Source: Altererythrobacter sp. (GTDB taxonomy: Bacteria; Pseudomonadota; Alphaproteobacteria; Sphingomonadales; Sphingomonadaceae). From it: DNA of 32,492 nucleotides. Below the pieces are notes generated by a model. The model was not told the DNA's origin. It did not search any database and saw nothing but the letters and a program-made list of their open reading frames with translations. Shown piece by piece: positions 1-10,822 of this stretch. The position numbers and the translations under genes are program-made. The first letter of the stretch is position 1. Each line of letters opens with the position of its first letter. Location of the stretch: positions 1 to 32,492 of the forward strand of contig JABDKI010000019.1 in assembly GCA_013002295.1 (NCBI GenBank), written 5' to 3'.

Positions 1-508
1 GGCGAATGATCGCGGGCAGCTTGGTGCGCTCAAGCACGGCGAGTGCGTCGTCCAATGAATGCGCGATCCCGCTGCGCGCGCTTTCCAGCCCGATTTTGTC
101 CATCGCGTCGCGGAATTTCAGCCGGTCCTCAGCCTTGTCGATTGCCTCGGCATCCGCGCCGATCATCTGCACACCGTATTTCTCCAGCACGCCCATTTTG
201 TTGAGCGACAACGCGCAGTTGAGCGCGGTCTGTCCGCCCATGGTCGGCAGCACGGCATCGGGCCGTTCCTTGGCGATGATCTTCTCGACGATTTCGGGTG
301 TGATCGGCTCGATGTAGGTCGCATCGGCAAACTCGGGATCGGTCATGATCGTCGCCGGGTTCGAATTGACCAGGATAACGCGATAACCCTCTTCTTTCAG
401 GGCCTTGATCGCTTGCGTGCCGGAATAGTCGAACTCGCACGCCTGGCCGATGATGATCGGGCCAGCGCCAATAACGAGGATCGAGGATATGTCAGTGCGT
501 TTGGGCAT
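1..508 (-). CDS. carB: Carbamoyl-phosphate synthase large subunit, N-terminal part (truncated by window edge)
   Basis: Reverse strand from the ATG at 508 reads [72 protein letters not shown]..., a classic CarB N-terminus; located directly downstream of carA. Confidence 0.96.
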   Translation of the reverse strand, partial: MPKRTDISSILVIGAGPIIIGQACEFDYSGTQAIKALKEEGYRVILVNSNPATIMTDPEFADATYIEPITPEIVEKIIAKERPDAVLPTMGGQTALNCALSLNKMGVLEKYGVQMIGADAEAIDKAEDRLKFRDAMDKIGLESARSGIAHSLDDALAVLERTKLPAIIR

Positions 509-1689
509 TAGCGTAGCATCCCCACGAATTTCTCAAACAGGTAGAAGCTATCCTGCGGGCCGGGTGAGGCCTCTGGGTGGTACTGGACGCCAAAGGCCTG
601 TTTGCCTTTGATTGAAATGCCGCAGTTGGAGCCATCGAACAGGCTGACATGCGTTTGCTCGACATGGTCAGGCAGGCTGTCACCATCGACCGCAAAGCCG
701 TGGTTCATGCTGGTAATCTCGACAAGGGTTTCGCTGTCGCCCCACCCCGCGCCTACGCGCTGAACCGGATGGTTCGCGCCGCGGTGCCCCTGATGCATCT
801 TGGTGGTCTTGGCTCCCGCTGCGAGCGCCAACATCTGATGCCCCAGGCAAATTCCGAAGAGCGGGATGTCGCGTTCGAGCACACCTTGGATCACTGGCAC
901 GGCATATTCGCCCGTCGCCGCCGGATCGCCCGGTCCGTTTGAGAGGAACACGCCCGCCGGCTCCAGCGCCAGTACATCTTCCAGTGAAGTCTTGGCGGGG
1001 ACCACGGTCACCTTCGCTCCCGCGCGCACGAGATTGCGGAAGATATTGTCCTTCGCACCATAATCGATCGCAACCACGTGCGGGCGCGCATCGCCCTCAC
1101 CCATCCCATAACCATTGCCAAGCTGCCAGTAAGAGCCACTCCAGTCTTCGCGGACTTCGCGCGTGACGACCTTGGCCAGATCCATCCCTTCAAGCCCCGC
1201 CCAGCCTTGCGCCTTCGCAATCAGAGCCGGAATATCAAACTTGCCCTCTGGCGAATGCGCGATCACCGCGTTGGGCGCACCGCTCAGGCGGATACGACGG
1301 GTCAGCGCGCGCGTATCGACACCGGACAGACCGATCTTGCCATTGGCCGCCATCCAGTCGGTGAAGCCTTCAATGCTGCGGAAGTTGCTCGGTTGCGTCA
1401 CATCCTCGCGCACCACGCAACCCACCGCGCCTTCAACGCGGCTCTCGATATCCTCGGCATTGGTGCCGACATTTCCGATATGCGGGAAAGTGAAGGTAAC
1501 GATCTGCGCAGCGTAGCTGGGATCGGTCATCACTTCCTGATAGCCGGTCATCGCGGTGTTGAAGCACACCTCGCCCACTGCATCTCCGGTCGCGCCGAAC
1601 CCCCTGCCCCAGATCACTGAACCATCGGCCAGAACCAAGACTCCCGTGCTGCCTTTGGGTTGCGCAGGGTGAGAGGCAGCAGAGGCCAT
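508..1689 (-). CDS. carA: Carbamoyl-phosphate synthase small subunit (glutamine amidotransferase)
   Basis: Translation contains [10 protein letters not shown]-type N-terminus, [47 protein letters not shown] and [16 protein letters not shown]. The ORF track starts at 1737, but the ATG at 1689 ([13 protein letters not shown]) is preferred because a promoter candidate lies at 1738-1766. Confidence 0.95.
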   Translation of the reverse strand: MASAASHPAQPKGSTGVLVLADGSVIWGRGFGATGDAVGEVCFNTAMTGYQEVMTDPSYAAQIVTFTFPHIGNVGTNAEDIESRVEGAVGCVVREDVTQPSNFRSIEGFTDWMAANGKIGLSGVDTRALTRRIRLSGAPNAVIAHSPEGKFDIPALIAKAQGWAGLEGMDLAKVVTREVREDWSGSYWQLGNGYGMGEGDARPHVVAIDYGAKDNIFRNLVRAGAKVTVVPAKTSLEDVLALEPAGVFLSNGPGDPAATGEYAVPVIQGVLERDIPLFGICLGHQMLALAAGAKTTKMHQGHRGANHPVQRVGAGWGDSETLVEITSMNHGFAVDGDSLPDHVEQTHVSLFDGSNCGISIKGKQAFGVQYHPEASPGPQDSFYLFEKFVGMLR

Positions 1690-1737
1690 TTCGGTGCTCC
1701 GAGTTAAAGGTTTTCCGGCGATGTCGCTAAGACCCAT

Positions 1738-1766
1738 CCGCTAAGCTTGCGTATCAGGTCCGTCAA
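1738..1766 (-). promoter_or_regulatory. Candidate sigma70-type promoter for carAB
   Basis: Reverse strand TTGACG (1766-1761), 17-nt spacer, TAGCGG (1743-1738). Confidence 0.45.
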
Positions 1767-1835
1767 CCTATCTGTGCATTGTATTTTGCGCTATCGGCGC
1801 TTGCATACGAATCCATCCACAAGAAAGACAATCAA

Positions 1836-2300
1836 ATGCCCGAAGCGAAACTGCGCGATGACATCAAGGCCGCCACGATCACTGCCATGAAGGCAGGTGA
1901 GAAAGATCGCACCGCCGCGCTTCGCCTGATCGCCGCCAAGATCAAGGACCGCGATATCGAGGCACGGACTGGCAAGGCACCGGACAATGACGACGATCTG
2001 GTTACCGAAGTGCTGCAGAAGATGGCGAAGCAGCGTAAGGAATCGATCCAGATGTATGACGATGGCGGCCGCAAGGAGCTGGCGGATCAGGAACGCGCCG
2101 AACTGGCAGTGATCGAAGAGTTTCTCCCCGCGATGATGGATGTAGCCGCAACCAAGGCCGCAATCGAAGCGGTGAAGGCAGACGTCGGCGCCGAATCGAT
2201 CAAGGATATGGGCCGTGTTATGGGCGAGCTGAAGAAGCGCCATGGGGCAGAACTCGACATGGGCCTTGCCAGCGGATTGGTAAAAGCTGCGCTTTCTTGA
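1836..2300 (+). CDS. GatB/YqeY domain-containing protein
   Basis: MPEAKLRDDIKAATITAMKAGEKDRTAALRLIAAKIKDRDIEARTGK... typical YqeY family. The internal ATG at 1836 is preferred over the ORF-track start at 1779. Confidence 0.92.
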   Translation: MPEAKLRDDIKAATITAMKAGEKDRTAALRLIAAKIKDRDIEARTGKAPDNDDDLVTEVLQKMAKQRKESIQMYDDGGRKELADQERAELAVIEEFLPAMMDVAATKAAIEAVKADVGAESIKDMGRVMGELKKRHGAELDMGLASGLVKAALS

Positions 2301-2365
2301 GATTGGCACAGGCTGATCCACAGCCGACGCTTGAACATGGCGCGCATCCCGCGCATTGGTAACCG

Positions 2366-4252
2366 ATGTCGATAACCCCGCAATGGAAGGACGAACTGCG
2401 CGCGCGTGTGACGCTGTCTTCCGTTATCATGCGGACGACCAAGCTGCAGCGCGCAGGGCGTGAGTGGAAGGCGTGCTGCCCGTTCCATAACGAAAAAACG
2501 CCCAGCTTCACGGTCAATGACCAGAAGGGGTTCTATCACTGCTTCGGCTGCGGGGCACATGGCGATGTCATTTCATGGATGACCGACCAGCGCGGGCTGC
2601 CCTTCATTGACGCGATCAAGGAACTGGCTGCGCAGGCAGGGATGGAGGTTCCGGCTCCCGATCCTGTTGCGGCAAAACGCGCGGAGAAGCGGGCCAGCCT
2701 GGTCGATGTAACGGAAGCGGCTCAGAAGTGGTTTGCCACCAATCTGCATGGGCCGGACGGAGAGCATGCGCGCGAGTATCTGCGAACGCGCGGTTTCAGT
2801 CGCCGGATCGTCGAAGAATTCGGCTTCGGCTATGCGCCTCATAGCAAAGTCGCCTTGAAAGGCGCTTTGTCTGACTTCGATGACGCAATGTTGGTCGAAA
2901 GCGGAATGCAGATCAGTGTTGAAGACAAAGCACCCTATGACCGTTTTCGTGACCGGTTGATGCTGCCCATCCAGGATCAGCGAGGCCGGGTGATCGCATT
3001 CGGCGGGCGCATTCTTGAATCGCGCGATGGCGTGGCGAAATATCTAAACTCGCCCGATACGCCGCTGTTCGACAAAGGGCGCACGCTTTACAATCTGCAC
3101 CGCGCCGGGCCTGCGAGCCGCCAGACCAATCGCTTGGTCGTGGTCGAAGGCTATATGGATGTCATCGCGCTAGCTAATGCAGGCATGGCTGATGCGGTTG
3201 CGCCGCTCGGCACCGCGCTAACAGAAAACCAGCTGACCTTGCTGTGGCGTTTGGTCGATGCACCAGTATTGTGTTTCGATGGCGACAATGCCGGACGACG
3301 TGCAGCCATGCGAGCGATCGGGCGTGCTTTGCCAATGCTGCAACCCGGAAAGACATTGTCGATTGTTCGCTTGCCCGCCGGGCTCGATCCGGATGATCTG
3401 ATTAACACACAGGGTGTGGGCGCGCTTGAAAAATTGCTCGCGAGCCCTGCCAGCCTGCTCGACACGTTATGGACATTTGAACGCGATGCGCAGGAACTTA
3501 GCACGCCAGAAGACAAGGCTGGCCTGAAAGCGCGTTTGCTCGAGCATGTCGATACGATCCAGCATCCTGATATTCGCGCGCTGTACAAACGCGAATTGCT
3601 GGAGCGCTTTTCCAATTTCGCTTTTCCGACCCGCCCGAAACGCGATTGGAAATCCGGGGCACGCTCCACCTGGCAGCCGACCCCACGCCTTTCCAATGAT
3701 GCCGCCTCCAAGTTGCAACATACCCTATCCGGCGGCGCGCGCGACGAGTTTACACGTGCGGTGCTCCATGGTCTTTTGCAGCATCCAAATGAGATTATCC
3801 GGCACACAGAGGCGCTAGGTAAACTCGCACAGAATGATGCAAAAATGACAGAAACTGTCGAAAGCTTGCTCGAACTGTCAGAATCGCTTGATTCGCACGG
3901 GCAAGTCGCCATATCAGGCGCGGAAGGCCTTCCCGCCCCACCGGATAATAGACGATACGCTTTCCTGCGAGAAAGCACCGACCCGGTAGATGCGTGCGAG
4001 GAATTGGCTGAAGCCGTTGCGTTACTGGTCGAGAGGCCGGCGCTTTTGTCAGCCTTGGAGGCGGCAAAGGCGCGGTTTGATGAAGATCCAGAGGGGGCGT
4101 TTGCAGAGCAGACGCGTTTGCGGGAACGGTTAGCTACACTGAATTTACGTCTAAAGGAATTTGGACGACGCAAGGCCGGGAAACCGGCCGAGACAGAAAT
4201 TTCTCGCGAGGGTGCTGAAATCGAGCAACTCTCCGACATGAACACGGACTGA
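2366..4252 (+). CDS. dnaG: DNA primase
   Basis: CHC2 zinc finger CCPFHNEKTPSFTVNDQKGFYHCFGCGAHGD; Toprim region VVVEGYMDVIALANAG...CFDGDNAGRRAAMRA. Confidence 0.97.
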   Translation: MSITPQWKDELRARVTLSSVIMRTTKLQRAGREWKACCPFHNEKTPSFTVNDQKGFYHCFGCGAHGDVISWMTDQRGLPFIDAIKELAAQAGMEVPAPDPVAAKRAEKRASLVDVTEAAQKWFATNLHGPDGEHAREYLRTRGFSRRIVEEFGFGYAPHSKVALKGALSDFDDAMLVESGMQISVEDKAPYDRFRDRLMLPIQDQRGRVIAFGGRILESRDGVAKYLNSPDTPLFDKGRTLYNLHRAGPASRQTNRLVVVEGYMDVIALANAGMADAVAPLGTALTENQLTLLWRLVDAPVLCFDGDNAGRRAAMRAIGRALPMLQPGKTLSIVRLPAGLDPDDLINTQGVGALEKLLASPASLLDTLWTFERDAQELSTPEDKAGLKARLLEHVDTIQHPDIRALYKRELLERFSNFAFPTRPKRDWKSGARSTWQPTPRLSNDAASKLQHTLSGGARDEFTRAVLHGLLQHPNEIIRHTEALGKLAQNDAKMTETVESLLELSESLDSHGQVAISGAEGLPAPPDNRRYAFLRESTDPVDACEELAEAVALLVERPALLSALEAAKARFDEDPEGAFAEQTRLRERLATLNLRLKEFGRRKAGKPAETEISREGAEIEQLSDMNTD

Positions 4253-4261
4253 TTTGGACCT

Positions 4262-6283
4262 ATGGCTTCACGGACAAAAAGCGCCCCGAACAAAGATGAC
4301 GACGCTCCGCTGATCGACCTCAACGAAGCTTCGATCAAGAAGCTGATGACCAAGGCAAAGAAGAAAGGCTACGTCACACTGGACGAGCTGAATGAAGCTT
4401 TGCCAACAGATATGGATTCCGAGAAGATCGAGGACGTCCAGACCGCGCTGTCTGAAATGGGCGTGCAGATCGTCGAGAACGACGAAGAGGCTGAAGCTGA
4501 AGCCGAGCAAGAAGCCGAAGTGGCCGAAATGCAGGTCGATGAAGGCAAGAAAGACGCAAAGAAGCCGGCAGCGGCTGCGGCTGCCAAGAAGACAACGACT
4601 GGTGACCGGACCGACGATCCAGTGCGCATGTATCTGCGCGAAATGGGCGCGGTGGAATTGCTCAGCCGCGAAGGCGAAATCGCTATTGCCAAGCGCATCG
4701 AGGCCGGCCGTGACATGATGATCATGGGCCTTTGCCAAAGCCCGATTACATTCCACGCGATCATTCAGTGGTCAGAAGCTCTCAACAATGAAGAGATGCA
4801 GCTGCGCGAGATCCTGGATCTCGACGCAATGCTTTCCAAGGAGCCGCCAGCAGAAAAGCTGGAGGAAGGCGCCGAGGATGACGATGATGATGAAATCTCT
4901 GAAGAGACTGCAGGTCCTACAATCGTCGATGATGACGACGTAGATGATGATGAGGACGGCGAAGAAGGCGAAGACGGCGAAGGCAAGAAAAGCGACGACG
5001 ATGAAGAAGAAGACAACACCATGTCGCTCGCGCAGATGGAAGAAGCGCTAAAGCCTGATGCAATCGAGCGCTTTGCGCGCATCACGCAGACCTTTAAGAA
5101 GTTCGAAAAGCTCCAGGCCGAGCGTGTCGAAACACTCGGCGCTGGCAATGAATTCCCGAAAGCCAAGGAAAACCGCTACGAGAAGCTTGGTGACGAGCTG
5201 ACCGGTGAAGTGGAAAGCATGCAGTTCCATGCCACCAAGATCGAATTTCTGGTCGACAACCTCTATGCCTTCAATCGTCGCCTGACTGCTTTGGGTGGAC
5301 AGATGCTGCGCTTGGCAGAGCGTCATAAGGTGAAGCGGATCGACTTCCTTAAGGTCTATGTTGGCAATGAGCTGGACGATACCTGGCTGAAAGCCAACGC
5401 CAAGAAAGACAAGAAGTGGGCTGCTTTCGCTGACAAGGAAGCCGACGCGATTGACCGCATTCGTACCGAAATCGCCGATATCGCCAGCCAGACCGGTATG
5501 GCGCTGCCTGAACTTCGCCGCATCGTGAATATGGTGCAGAAGGGCGAGCGTGAAGCGCGTATCGCCAAGAAGGAAATGGTTGAGGCGAACCTTCGTCTCG
5601 TCATTTCGATCGCTAAGAAATACACCAATCGCGGCCTGCAATTCCTTGATCTTATTCAGGAAGGTAACATCGGCTTGATGAAGGCGGTCGACAAGTTTGA
5701 ATACCGCCGTGGCTACAAGTTCAGCACCTACGCCACTTGGTGGATCCGCCAGGCGATCACGCGTTCAATTGCCGATCAGGCTCGCACAATCCGTATCCCG
5801 GTCCACATGATCGAGACGATCAACAAGCTGGTACGCACAAGTCGCCAATTCCTGCACGAGGAAGGCCGTGAGCCCACTCCTGAGGAAATGGCAGCGCGCC
5901 TCTCCATGCCGCTGGAAAAGGTTCGCAAGGTGATGAAGATCGCCAAGGAACCGATTTCGCTCGAAACGCCTATCGGTGACGAAGAAGATTCGCATTTGGG
6001 TGATTTCATCGAGGACAAGAACGCGATCATCCCTGTGGATGCCGCGATCCAAGCCAACCTCAAGGAAACGGTCACCCGCGTGCTTGCCTCGCTTACTCCA
6101 CGTGAAGAACGCGTTCTGCGCATGCGCTTCGGCATTGGCATGAACACCGATCACACTCTGGAAGAAGTGGGCCAACAGTTCTCGGTTACCCGCGAACGTA
6201 TTCGTCAGATCGAAGCGAAGGCTCTGCGCAAATTGAAGCACCCGAGCCGTAGCCGCAAAATGCGTTCGTTCCTGGATCAGTAA
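4262..6283 (+). CDS. rpoD: RNA polymerase primary sigma factor (sigma-70/RpoD)
   Basis: [102 protein letters not shown]-terminal [23 protein letters not shown]. Confidence 0.98.
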   Translation: MASRTKSAPNKDDDAPLIDLNEASIKKLMTKAKKKGYVTLDELNEALPTDMDSEKIEDVQTALSEMGVQIVENDEEAEAEAEQEAEVAEMQVDEGKKDAKKPAAAAAAKKTTTGDRTDDPVRMYLREMGAVELLSREGEIAIAKRIEAGRDMMIMGLCQSPITFHAIIQWSEALNNEEMQLREILDLDAMLSKEPPAEKLEEGAEDDDDDEISEETAGPTIVDDDDVDDDEDGEEGEDGEGKKSDDDEEEDNTMSLAQMEEALKPDAIERFARITQTFKKFEKLQAERVETLGAGNEFPKAKENRYEKLGDELTGEVESMQFHATKIEFLVDNLYAFNRRLTALGGQMLRLAERHKVKRIDFLKVYVGNELDDTWLKANAKKDKKWAAFADKEADAIDRIRTEIADIASQTGMALPELRRIVNMVQKGEREARIAKKEMVEANLRLVISIAKKYTNRGLQFLDLIQEGNIGLMKAVDKFEYRRGYKFSTYATWWIRQAITRSIADQARTIRIPVHMIETINKLVRTSRQFLHEEGREPTPEEMAARLSMPLEKVRKVMKIAKEPISLETPIGDEEDSHLGDFIEDKNAIIPVDAAIQANLKETVTRVLASLTPREERVLRMRFGIGMNTDHTLEEVGQQFSVTRERIRQIEAKALRKLKHPSRSRKMRSFLDQ

Positions 6284-6296
6284 GCGAAAGTTTGAA

Positions 6297-6725
6297 GTGG
6301 AAAGTGGGCACAACGGAGGCGGCTTAGCAAACGTCCTGTCGAATAGGCCTTTGATAGTAGGCGCACTATTTCTGGGGACCTACTTCGTTCCGTTCTTTGC
6401 CCTTATCGGCGTTGCGCTTGCTTACTACTTCGAGCGCCACGACGAAGAGGAATGGGAGCCATCACACTTTAGATACCTGATCCGAACATTCTGGATCGTA
6501 TTCTTGACCCCACTAGTGATCGTAGTGATAGCCCTAGTAGCGTCGATCTTTGCGGAAACCGCTGGTTTGAATTTCGACTTTGACGACGTGGCTACCGTGA
6601 CGGGTATCTCATTGCTGATCATCATGCTGCCAATCCTAATCTTCTGTGGTGTGCGAATTGTTCTTTCACTGATGAAGTCTGTGTCGCACAAACCCATGCC
6701 AAGCCCGCAGACTTGGCTACTTTGA
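6297..6725 (+). CDS. DUF4870/COG3671-like integral membrane protein
   Basis: GTG start; three predicted hydrophobic segments; motif ALIGVALAYYFERHDEEEWEPSHFRYLIRTFWI and C-terminal PMPSPQTWLL resemble this small membrane family (recalled, not searched). Confidence 0.7.
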   Translation: MESGHNGGGLANVLSNRPLIVGALFLGTYFVPFFALIGVALAYYFERHDEEEWEPSHFRYLIRTFWIVFLTPLVIVVIALVASIFAETAGLNFDFDDVATVTGISLLIIMLPILIFCGVRIVLSLMKSVSHKPMPSPQTWLL

Positions 6726-6836
6726 CCGCTGACCAAATTCTAGTTCGCTTTTCCACCTCTCTTGAACAAGGCACGCTCGTCAAAGAACTTGAATTGCTAT
6801 ACTCATTGTGCAGCGCAACAATTCGAGAGTTGAACC

Positions 6837-7460
6837 ATGCCAACTATCGCCGTCATCAGCCAGAAAGGTGGATCGGGCAAAACCACCATCGCCTTGCATC
6901 TGGCAGCGAGTGCCACCCAGGCGAAGCAACCCGCCTGTGTCATTGATACCGACCCGCAAGCGACGGCGGCCGCATGGGGCGACTGGCGCGGTGACTTCTA
7001 TCCTCTCGTTGTCACCAGCCCCCCTGCCCGCCTATCCAAGACGATAGAGCGAGCGCACAAGCAAGACGAAGTCGAGGTGGTGGTGATTGACACGCCACCG
7101 CATGCCGAGGCCGCGATGCGAGAAGCGATCAAGGCAGCGGATCTCATCCTTATTCCCTCTCGCCCGCGCGCATTTGATCTGCACGCCCTCGAAACGGTCG
7201 CAGAGATGATCGAGTTTGCGGGTAAGCCCGCTTTCGTCGTACTCAACGCCGTGCCTTCTGGCGCGACCCGCCAGATCACGGAAGCCAAAGAAACCGCGAA
7301 ACAATTTGGTCTAAAGACCTGCCCCGTAACCTTCGGAGAACGCGCGGATTTCCACCGCTCCTCTGCCAAGGGCGAGGTTGCTTCAGAGATCGATGCGACC
7401 GGCAAAGCAGCAGCCGAAGCGAAGAAGCTGTGGGCATGGGCGCGCAAGCAGGTCAACTGA
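6837..7460 (+). CDS. ParA family partition ATPase (orphan, plasmid/VirC1-like type)
   Basis: Deviant Walker A ISQKGGSGKTTIALHLA, VIDTDPQATAAAWGDWR, VVVIDTPPHAEAAMREAIKAADLILIPSRP. No ParB-like ORF adjacent. Confidence 0.88.
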   Translation: MPTIAVISQKGGSGKTTIALHLAASATQAKQPACVIDTDPQATAAAWGDWRGDFYPLVVTSPPARLSKTIERAHKQDEVEVVVIDTPPHAEAAMREAIKAADLILIPSRPRAFDLHALETVAEMIEFAGKPAFVVLNAVPSGATRQITEAKETAKQFGLKTCPVTFGERADFHRSSAKGEVASEIDATGKAAAEAKKLWAWARKQVN

Positions 7461-7529
7461 TCACAGATCGTCGTAGAAAAACCGGTATTCGGGGTAGAGA
7501 GAATCATCCCCCTTCACTATGTGGTCTAC

Positions 7530-7994
7530 ATGCGTATCGCGATTGCATCTGACCACGCCGCCACCGAGCTCAAATCAGAGCTTGCAGAGTGGCTGATGGA
7601 AGCCGGGCACGAGGTTGCCGATCTTGGGCCACATTCGACCGACAGCGTCGATTACCCCGATTATGGCTACAAACTGGCCGAAGTTGTGGCGGATGGCACA
7701 GCAGAGCGCGGCATTGCCTTGTGCGGCAGCGGGATTGGAATCTCGATGAGCGTCAATCGCAACCCTGCTGTGCGCTGCGCATTGGTGTCAGAGCCTCTGT
7801 CGGCTGCCTTGTGCCGCGAGCATAATGACGCAAACTGCATCGCCATGGGCGCGCGGCTGGTCGGGATCGAAATGGCCAAGGCCTGCGTTGCAACTTTTCT
7901 AGACACCGAATTTGCCGGCGGGCGGCACCAGCGCCGCGTCGACAAATTGTCCAACCCGCCCTTTGACACCGACACGATTGAGCCTCTCCAATGA
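7530..7994 (+). CDS. rpiB: Ribose-5-phosphate isomerase B
   Basis: [22 protein letters not shown]...[23 protein letters not shown]...[24 protein letters not shown]. The ATG at 7530 is preferred to the GTG at 7521. Confidence 0.95.
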   Translation: MRIAIASDHAATELKSELAEWLMEAGHEVADLGPHSTDSVDYPDYGYKLAEVVADGTAERGIALCGSGIGISMSVNRNPAVRCALVSEPLSAALCREHNDANCIAMGARLVGIEMAKACVATFLDTEFAGGRHQRRVDKLSNPPFDTDTIEPLQ

Positions 7995-9301
7995 GCACAG
8001 CACCTTCTACCAATACCGATATCATGCGCCATTTCTGGCACGACAGCCTGGCCGAAGCCGATCCTGAAATCGCAGAGGCGGTCGGCAAAGAGCTTAAACG
8101 CCAGCAAGACAAGATAGAACTGATTGCGTCTGAAAATATCGCGTCCAAGGCCGTGCTCGAAGCAACTGGCAGTGTCTTCACAAACAAATACGCCGAGGGC
8201 TATCCGGGCAAACGCTATTACGGCGGTTGTGACTATGCCGATGTAGTTGAAACACTCGCAATAGAGCGCGCGAAAGAGCTCTTCGGATGCAACTTCGCAA
8301 ATGTGCAACCCAATTCGGGCAGCCAGATGAACCAGGCGGTGTTCCTTGCCCTGCTGCAGCCGGGCGACACATTCATGGGGCTGGATCTGAACTCGGGCGG
8401 TCACCTCACTCACGGCTCGCCCGTCAACATGAGCGGTAAATGGTTCAACCCGGTCGCCTATGGCGTGCGCAAGGAAGACGAACGCATCGACATGGACGAT
8501 GTGATGGCGATTGCGAAGGAGCATAAGCCTAAGCTCATCATCGCAGGCGGCACTGCCTATTCACGCGTTTGGGATTGGGGGGCATTCCGCAAAGTTGCCG
8601 ATGAAGTCGGTGCGTATCTGATGGTCGACATGAGCCATATTTCGGGCCTGGTCGCGGGCGGCGCGCACCCCTCACCCTTCCCGCATGCTCATGTGGTGAC
8701 CAGCACAACGCACAAGAGCCTGCGTGGTCCACGCTCAGGCATCATCCTGTGGAACGATGAGGAACTGACCAAGCCGATCAACATGGCGGTTTTTCCCGGC
8801 ATGCAGGGCGGCCCGCTGATGCATGTCGTCGCAGCCAAAGCAGTGGCGTTCCGCGAAGCGCTTCGCCCAGATTTCAAGACTTACGCGCATGCTGTGGTTG
8901 AAAACGCGCGCGCATTGGCGGCCAGCCTAGAGGAAAACGGTCTGCGCATCGTTTCAGGCGGCACGGACAACCACTCTATGCTGGTCGATCTGACTGCCAA
9001 GGATGTGACCGGAAAGTCTGCCGAAGCGGGCCTCGACCGGGCATGGCTTACCTGCAACAAAAACGGCATTCCTTATGACACCCGCAGTCCGTTTGTGACG
9101 AGCGGTGTTCGTTTAGGCACCCCTGCCGGAACTACACGCGGGTTCGGACCAGCTGAATTCCGCAAAGTTGGCGCGCTGATCGCAGAAGTGGTCGACGGAC
9201 TTGCCAAGAATGGTCCAGAAGGCGATGCTCAGGTTGAAGAAGCCGTGCGCGGCCGGGTATCGGAGCTGTGCACAGCTTTTCCTGTCTACCCGGAGAGCTA
9301 G
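7991..9301 (+). CDS. glyA: Serine hydroxymethyltransferase
   Basis: [44 protein letters not shown] lysine motif [20 protein letters not shown]; 4-nt ATGA overlap with rpiB. Confidence 0.98.
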   Translation: MSTAPSTNTDIMRHFWHDSLAEADPEIAEAVGKELKRQQDKIELIASENIASKAVLEATGSVFTNKYAEGYPGKRYYGGCDYADVVETLAIERAKELFGCNFANVQPNSGSQMNQAVFLALLQPGDTFMGLDLNSGGHLTHGSPVNMSGKWFNPVAYGVRKEDERIDMDDVMAIAKEHKPKLIIAGGTAYSRVWDWGAFRKVADEVGAYLMVDMSHISGLVAGGAHPSPFPHAHVVTSTTHKSLRGPRSGIILWNDEELTKPINMAVFPGMQGGPLMHVVAAKAVAFREALRPDFKTYAHAVVENARALAASLEENGLRIVSGGTDNHSMLVDLTAKDVTGKSAEAGLDRAWLTCNKNGIPYDTRSPFVTSGVRLGTPAGTTRGFGPAEFRKVGALIAEVVDGLAKNGPEGDAQVEEAVRGRVSELCTAFPVYPES

Positions 9302-9304
9302 ATT

Positions 9305-9523
9305 ATGACTGACAAGACCCCTCAAGAAAGCAACGTCTTCGAAGATGTGAAAGACGAAGTCGTGGGCATTGCAAAAGGGGGCGCAAAGCACCCTGGAACC
9401 AAGCCTGTTCTTACCGGTGCAGCCGTCGGTGCCGTCGCGGGGGCGGTTTTGCCTGTAGTGACGTGGCCTGTCGGTCTTATCGCTGGCGTGGGCATCGCGA
9501 TCTACAGCCGCGTTAAGAAATAG
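9305..9523 (+). CDS. Small hypothetical membrane-associated protein
   Basis: 72 aa ORF in the tight gap between glyA and nrdR; C-terminal glycine/alanine-rich hydrophobic segment (VLTGAAVGAVAGAVLPVVTWPVGLIAGVGIAIYSRVKK). Confidence 0.65.
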   Translation: MTDKTPQESNVFEDVKDEVVGIAKGGAKHPGTKPVLTGAAVGAVAGAVLPVVTWPVGLIAGVGIAIYSRVKK

Positions 9524-9543
9524 CGGGATAGCTTAAACAGCCC

Positions 9544-10014
9544 ATGCGCTGCCCATTTTGCGCCCATGATGACACCCAGGTCAAAGACAGCCGCCCGACT
9601 GAGGACAACACCTCGATCAGGCGACGCCGGCAATGCTCAAGCTGTGGTGCACGTTTCACGACCTTTGAACGCGTTCAGCTGCGCGAGGTCATCGTCGTCA
9701 AAAGCGGTGACCGGCGCGAAGCATTCGATCGCAGCAAGCTGGAGCAATCGGTTACTCTCGCCTGCCGCAAACGCGGCGTGGAGCAGGAGCGGATCGATCA
9801 GCTTGTCTCAGGAATTCAGAGGCAGGTTGAAACAGCGGGCGATCCCGAAGTCGCCTCCTCCCGCATAGGCGGCATGGTGATGGACGGACTACGCCAGATC
9901 GACAGCGTGGCCTATATCCGCTTTGCCAGCGTCTATCGCGACTTCTCAGAAGCCAAGGACTTCGAAGAGTTTGCCAGCACTGTGCAGGAAGCCGCAATTG
10001 ATGGGGCAAAGTAA
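9544..10014 (+). CDS. nrdR: Transcriptional repressor NrdR
   Basis: [66 protein letters not shown]. Confidence 0.97.
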   Translation: MRCPFCAHDDTQVKDSRPTEDNTSIRRRRQCSSCGARFTTFERVQLREVIVVKSGDRREAFDRSKLEQSVTLACRKRGVEQERIDQLVSGIQRQVETAGDPEVASSRIGGMVMDGLRQIDSVAYIRFASVYRDFSEAKDFEEFASTVQEAAIDGAK

Positions 10015-10726
10015 CCAGCCCGTCTTTGTGCTGGTTCGCCCGCAATTGGGAGAGAATATCGGCAAGGCAGCGCGCGCCATGCTCAACTTCGGGCTAACCG
10101 AAATGCGTATCGTGGCGCCGCGCGATGGCTGGCCCAACCCCGACGCCGGTCCCTCAGCAGCAGGCGCGGATATCGTGCTTGAACGCGCAAAAGTATACGA
10201 GACTACAGCCGAAGCTGTCGCGGATTGCGCCCACGTCTATGCCACAACTGTTCGCAAGCGCGGTGTGACCAAGCCGGTGGCCGGGCCGGATGAGGCGGGC
10301 AGTGCGATCCATGCCGAAAGCGGAAAGAGCGCGATCCTGTTCGGCCCTGAACGGTCAGGCCTCGAAACCGAGGATGTGGCTTTAGCGAGAACGATCCTGA
10401 CAGTTCCGATCAACCCTGAGTTCGGGTCACTAAATCTCGCACAAGCTGTGATCCTGTGCGCCTACGAATGGTCAAAACAGGCCGATCTGGTTCAGCCTAC
10501 GGCGGAGGAGGAAGTTCTTCCCCCTGCCCCGCAGGAAAAACTTGAAGGATTGATCGGACATCTAGAGCGGATGCTTGAACCTAAGGGCTATTTCCTGCCG
10601 GAAGCCCGGGCAGAGGCTACCCGGCGGACCTTACGTACAGTTCTGACCAAGCCAGGCTGGGATCACTTGCAAGTGCGGACACTTCGCGGTGTTTTGTCGT
10701 CGCTTGATCGCAAGGATCGCGAATAA
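10001..10726 (+). CDS. SpoU/TrmJ-family RNA methyltransferase
   Basis: From the ATG at 10001: [46 protein letters not shown]...[45 protein letters not shown]. Overlaps the nrdR 3' end. Confidence 0.9.
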   Translation: MGQSNQPVFVLVRPQLGENIGKAARAMLNFGLTEMRIVAPRDGWPNPDAGPSAAGADIVLERAKVYETTAEAVADCAHVYATTVRKRGVTKPVAGPDEAGSAIHAESGKSAILFGPERSGLETEDVALARTILTVPINPEFGSLNLAQAVILCAYEWSKQADLVQPTAEEEVLPPAPQEKLEGLIGHLERMLEPKGYFLPEARAEATRRTLRTVLTKPGWDHLQVRTLRGVLSSLDRKDRE

Positions 10727-10822
10727 ATCGGAACACAAATACAAGCTGGCCGTTCAAGTCTCGACAGTTGTATGGCTGCGCAGTATTAGCACCCGATCCC
10801 CTTCCAACCATAGGATTTGTAA

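Noticed and set aside
1078-1620. Plus-strand ORF inside carA
   Set aside because: Antisense to the conserved CarA coding frame.
3151-4353. 400-aa minus-strand ORF antisense to dnaG
   Set aside because: Serine/arginine-rich shadow ORF opposite dnaG, running into the rpoD start; no recognisable domain.
4765-5166. Serine-rich minus-strand ORF opposite the RpoD acidic insert
   Set aside because: Its poly-Ser content is simply the reverse complement of Asp/Glu codon runs.
7667-8524. 285-aa minus-strand ORF antisense to rpiB/glyA
   Set aside because: Shadow frame of conserved genes, no domain recognised.
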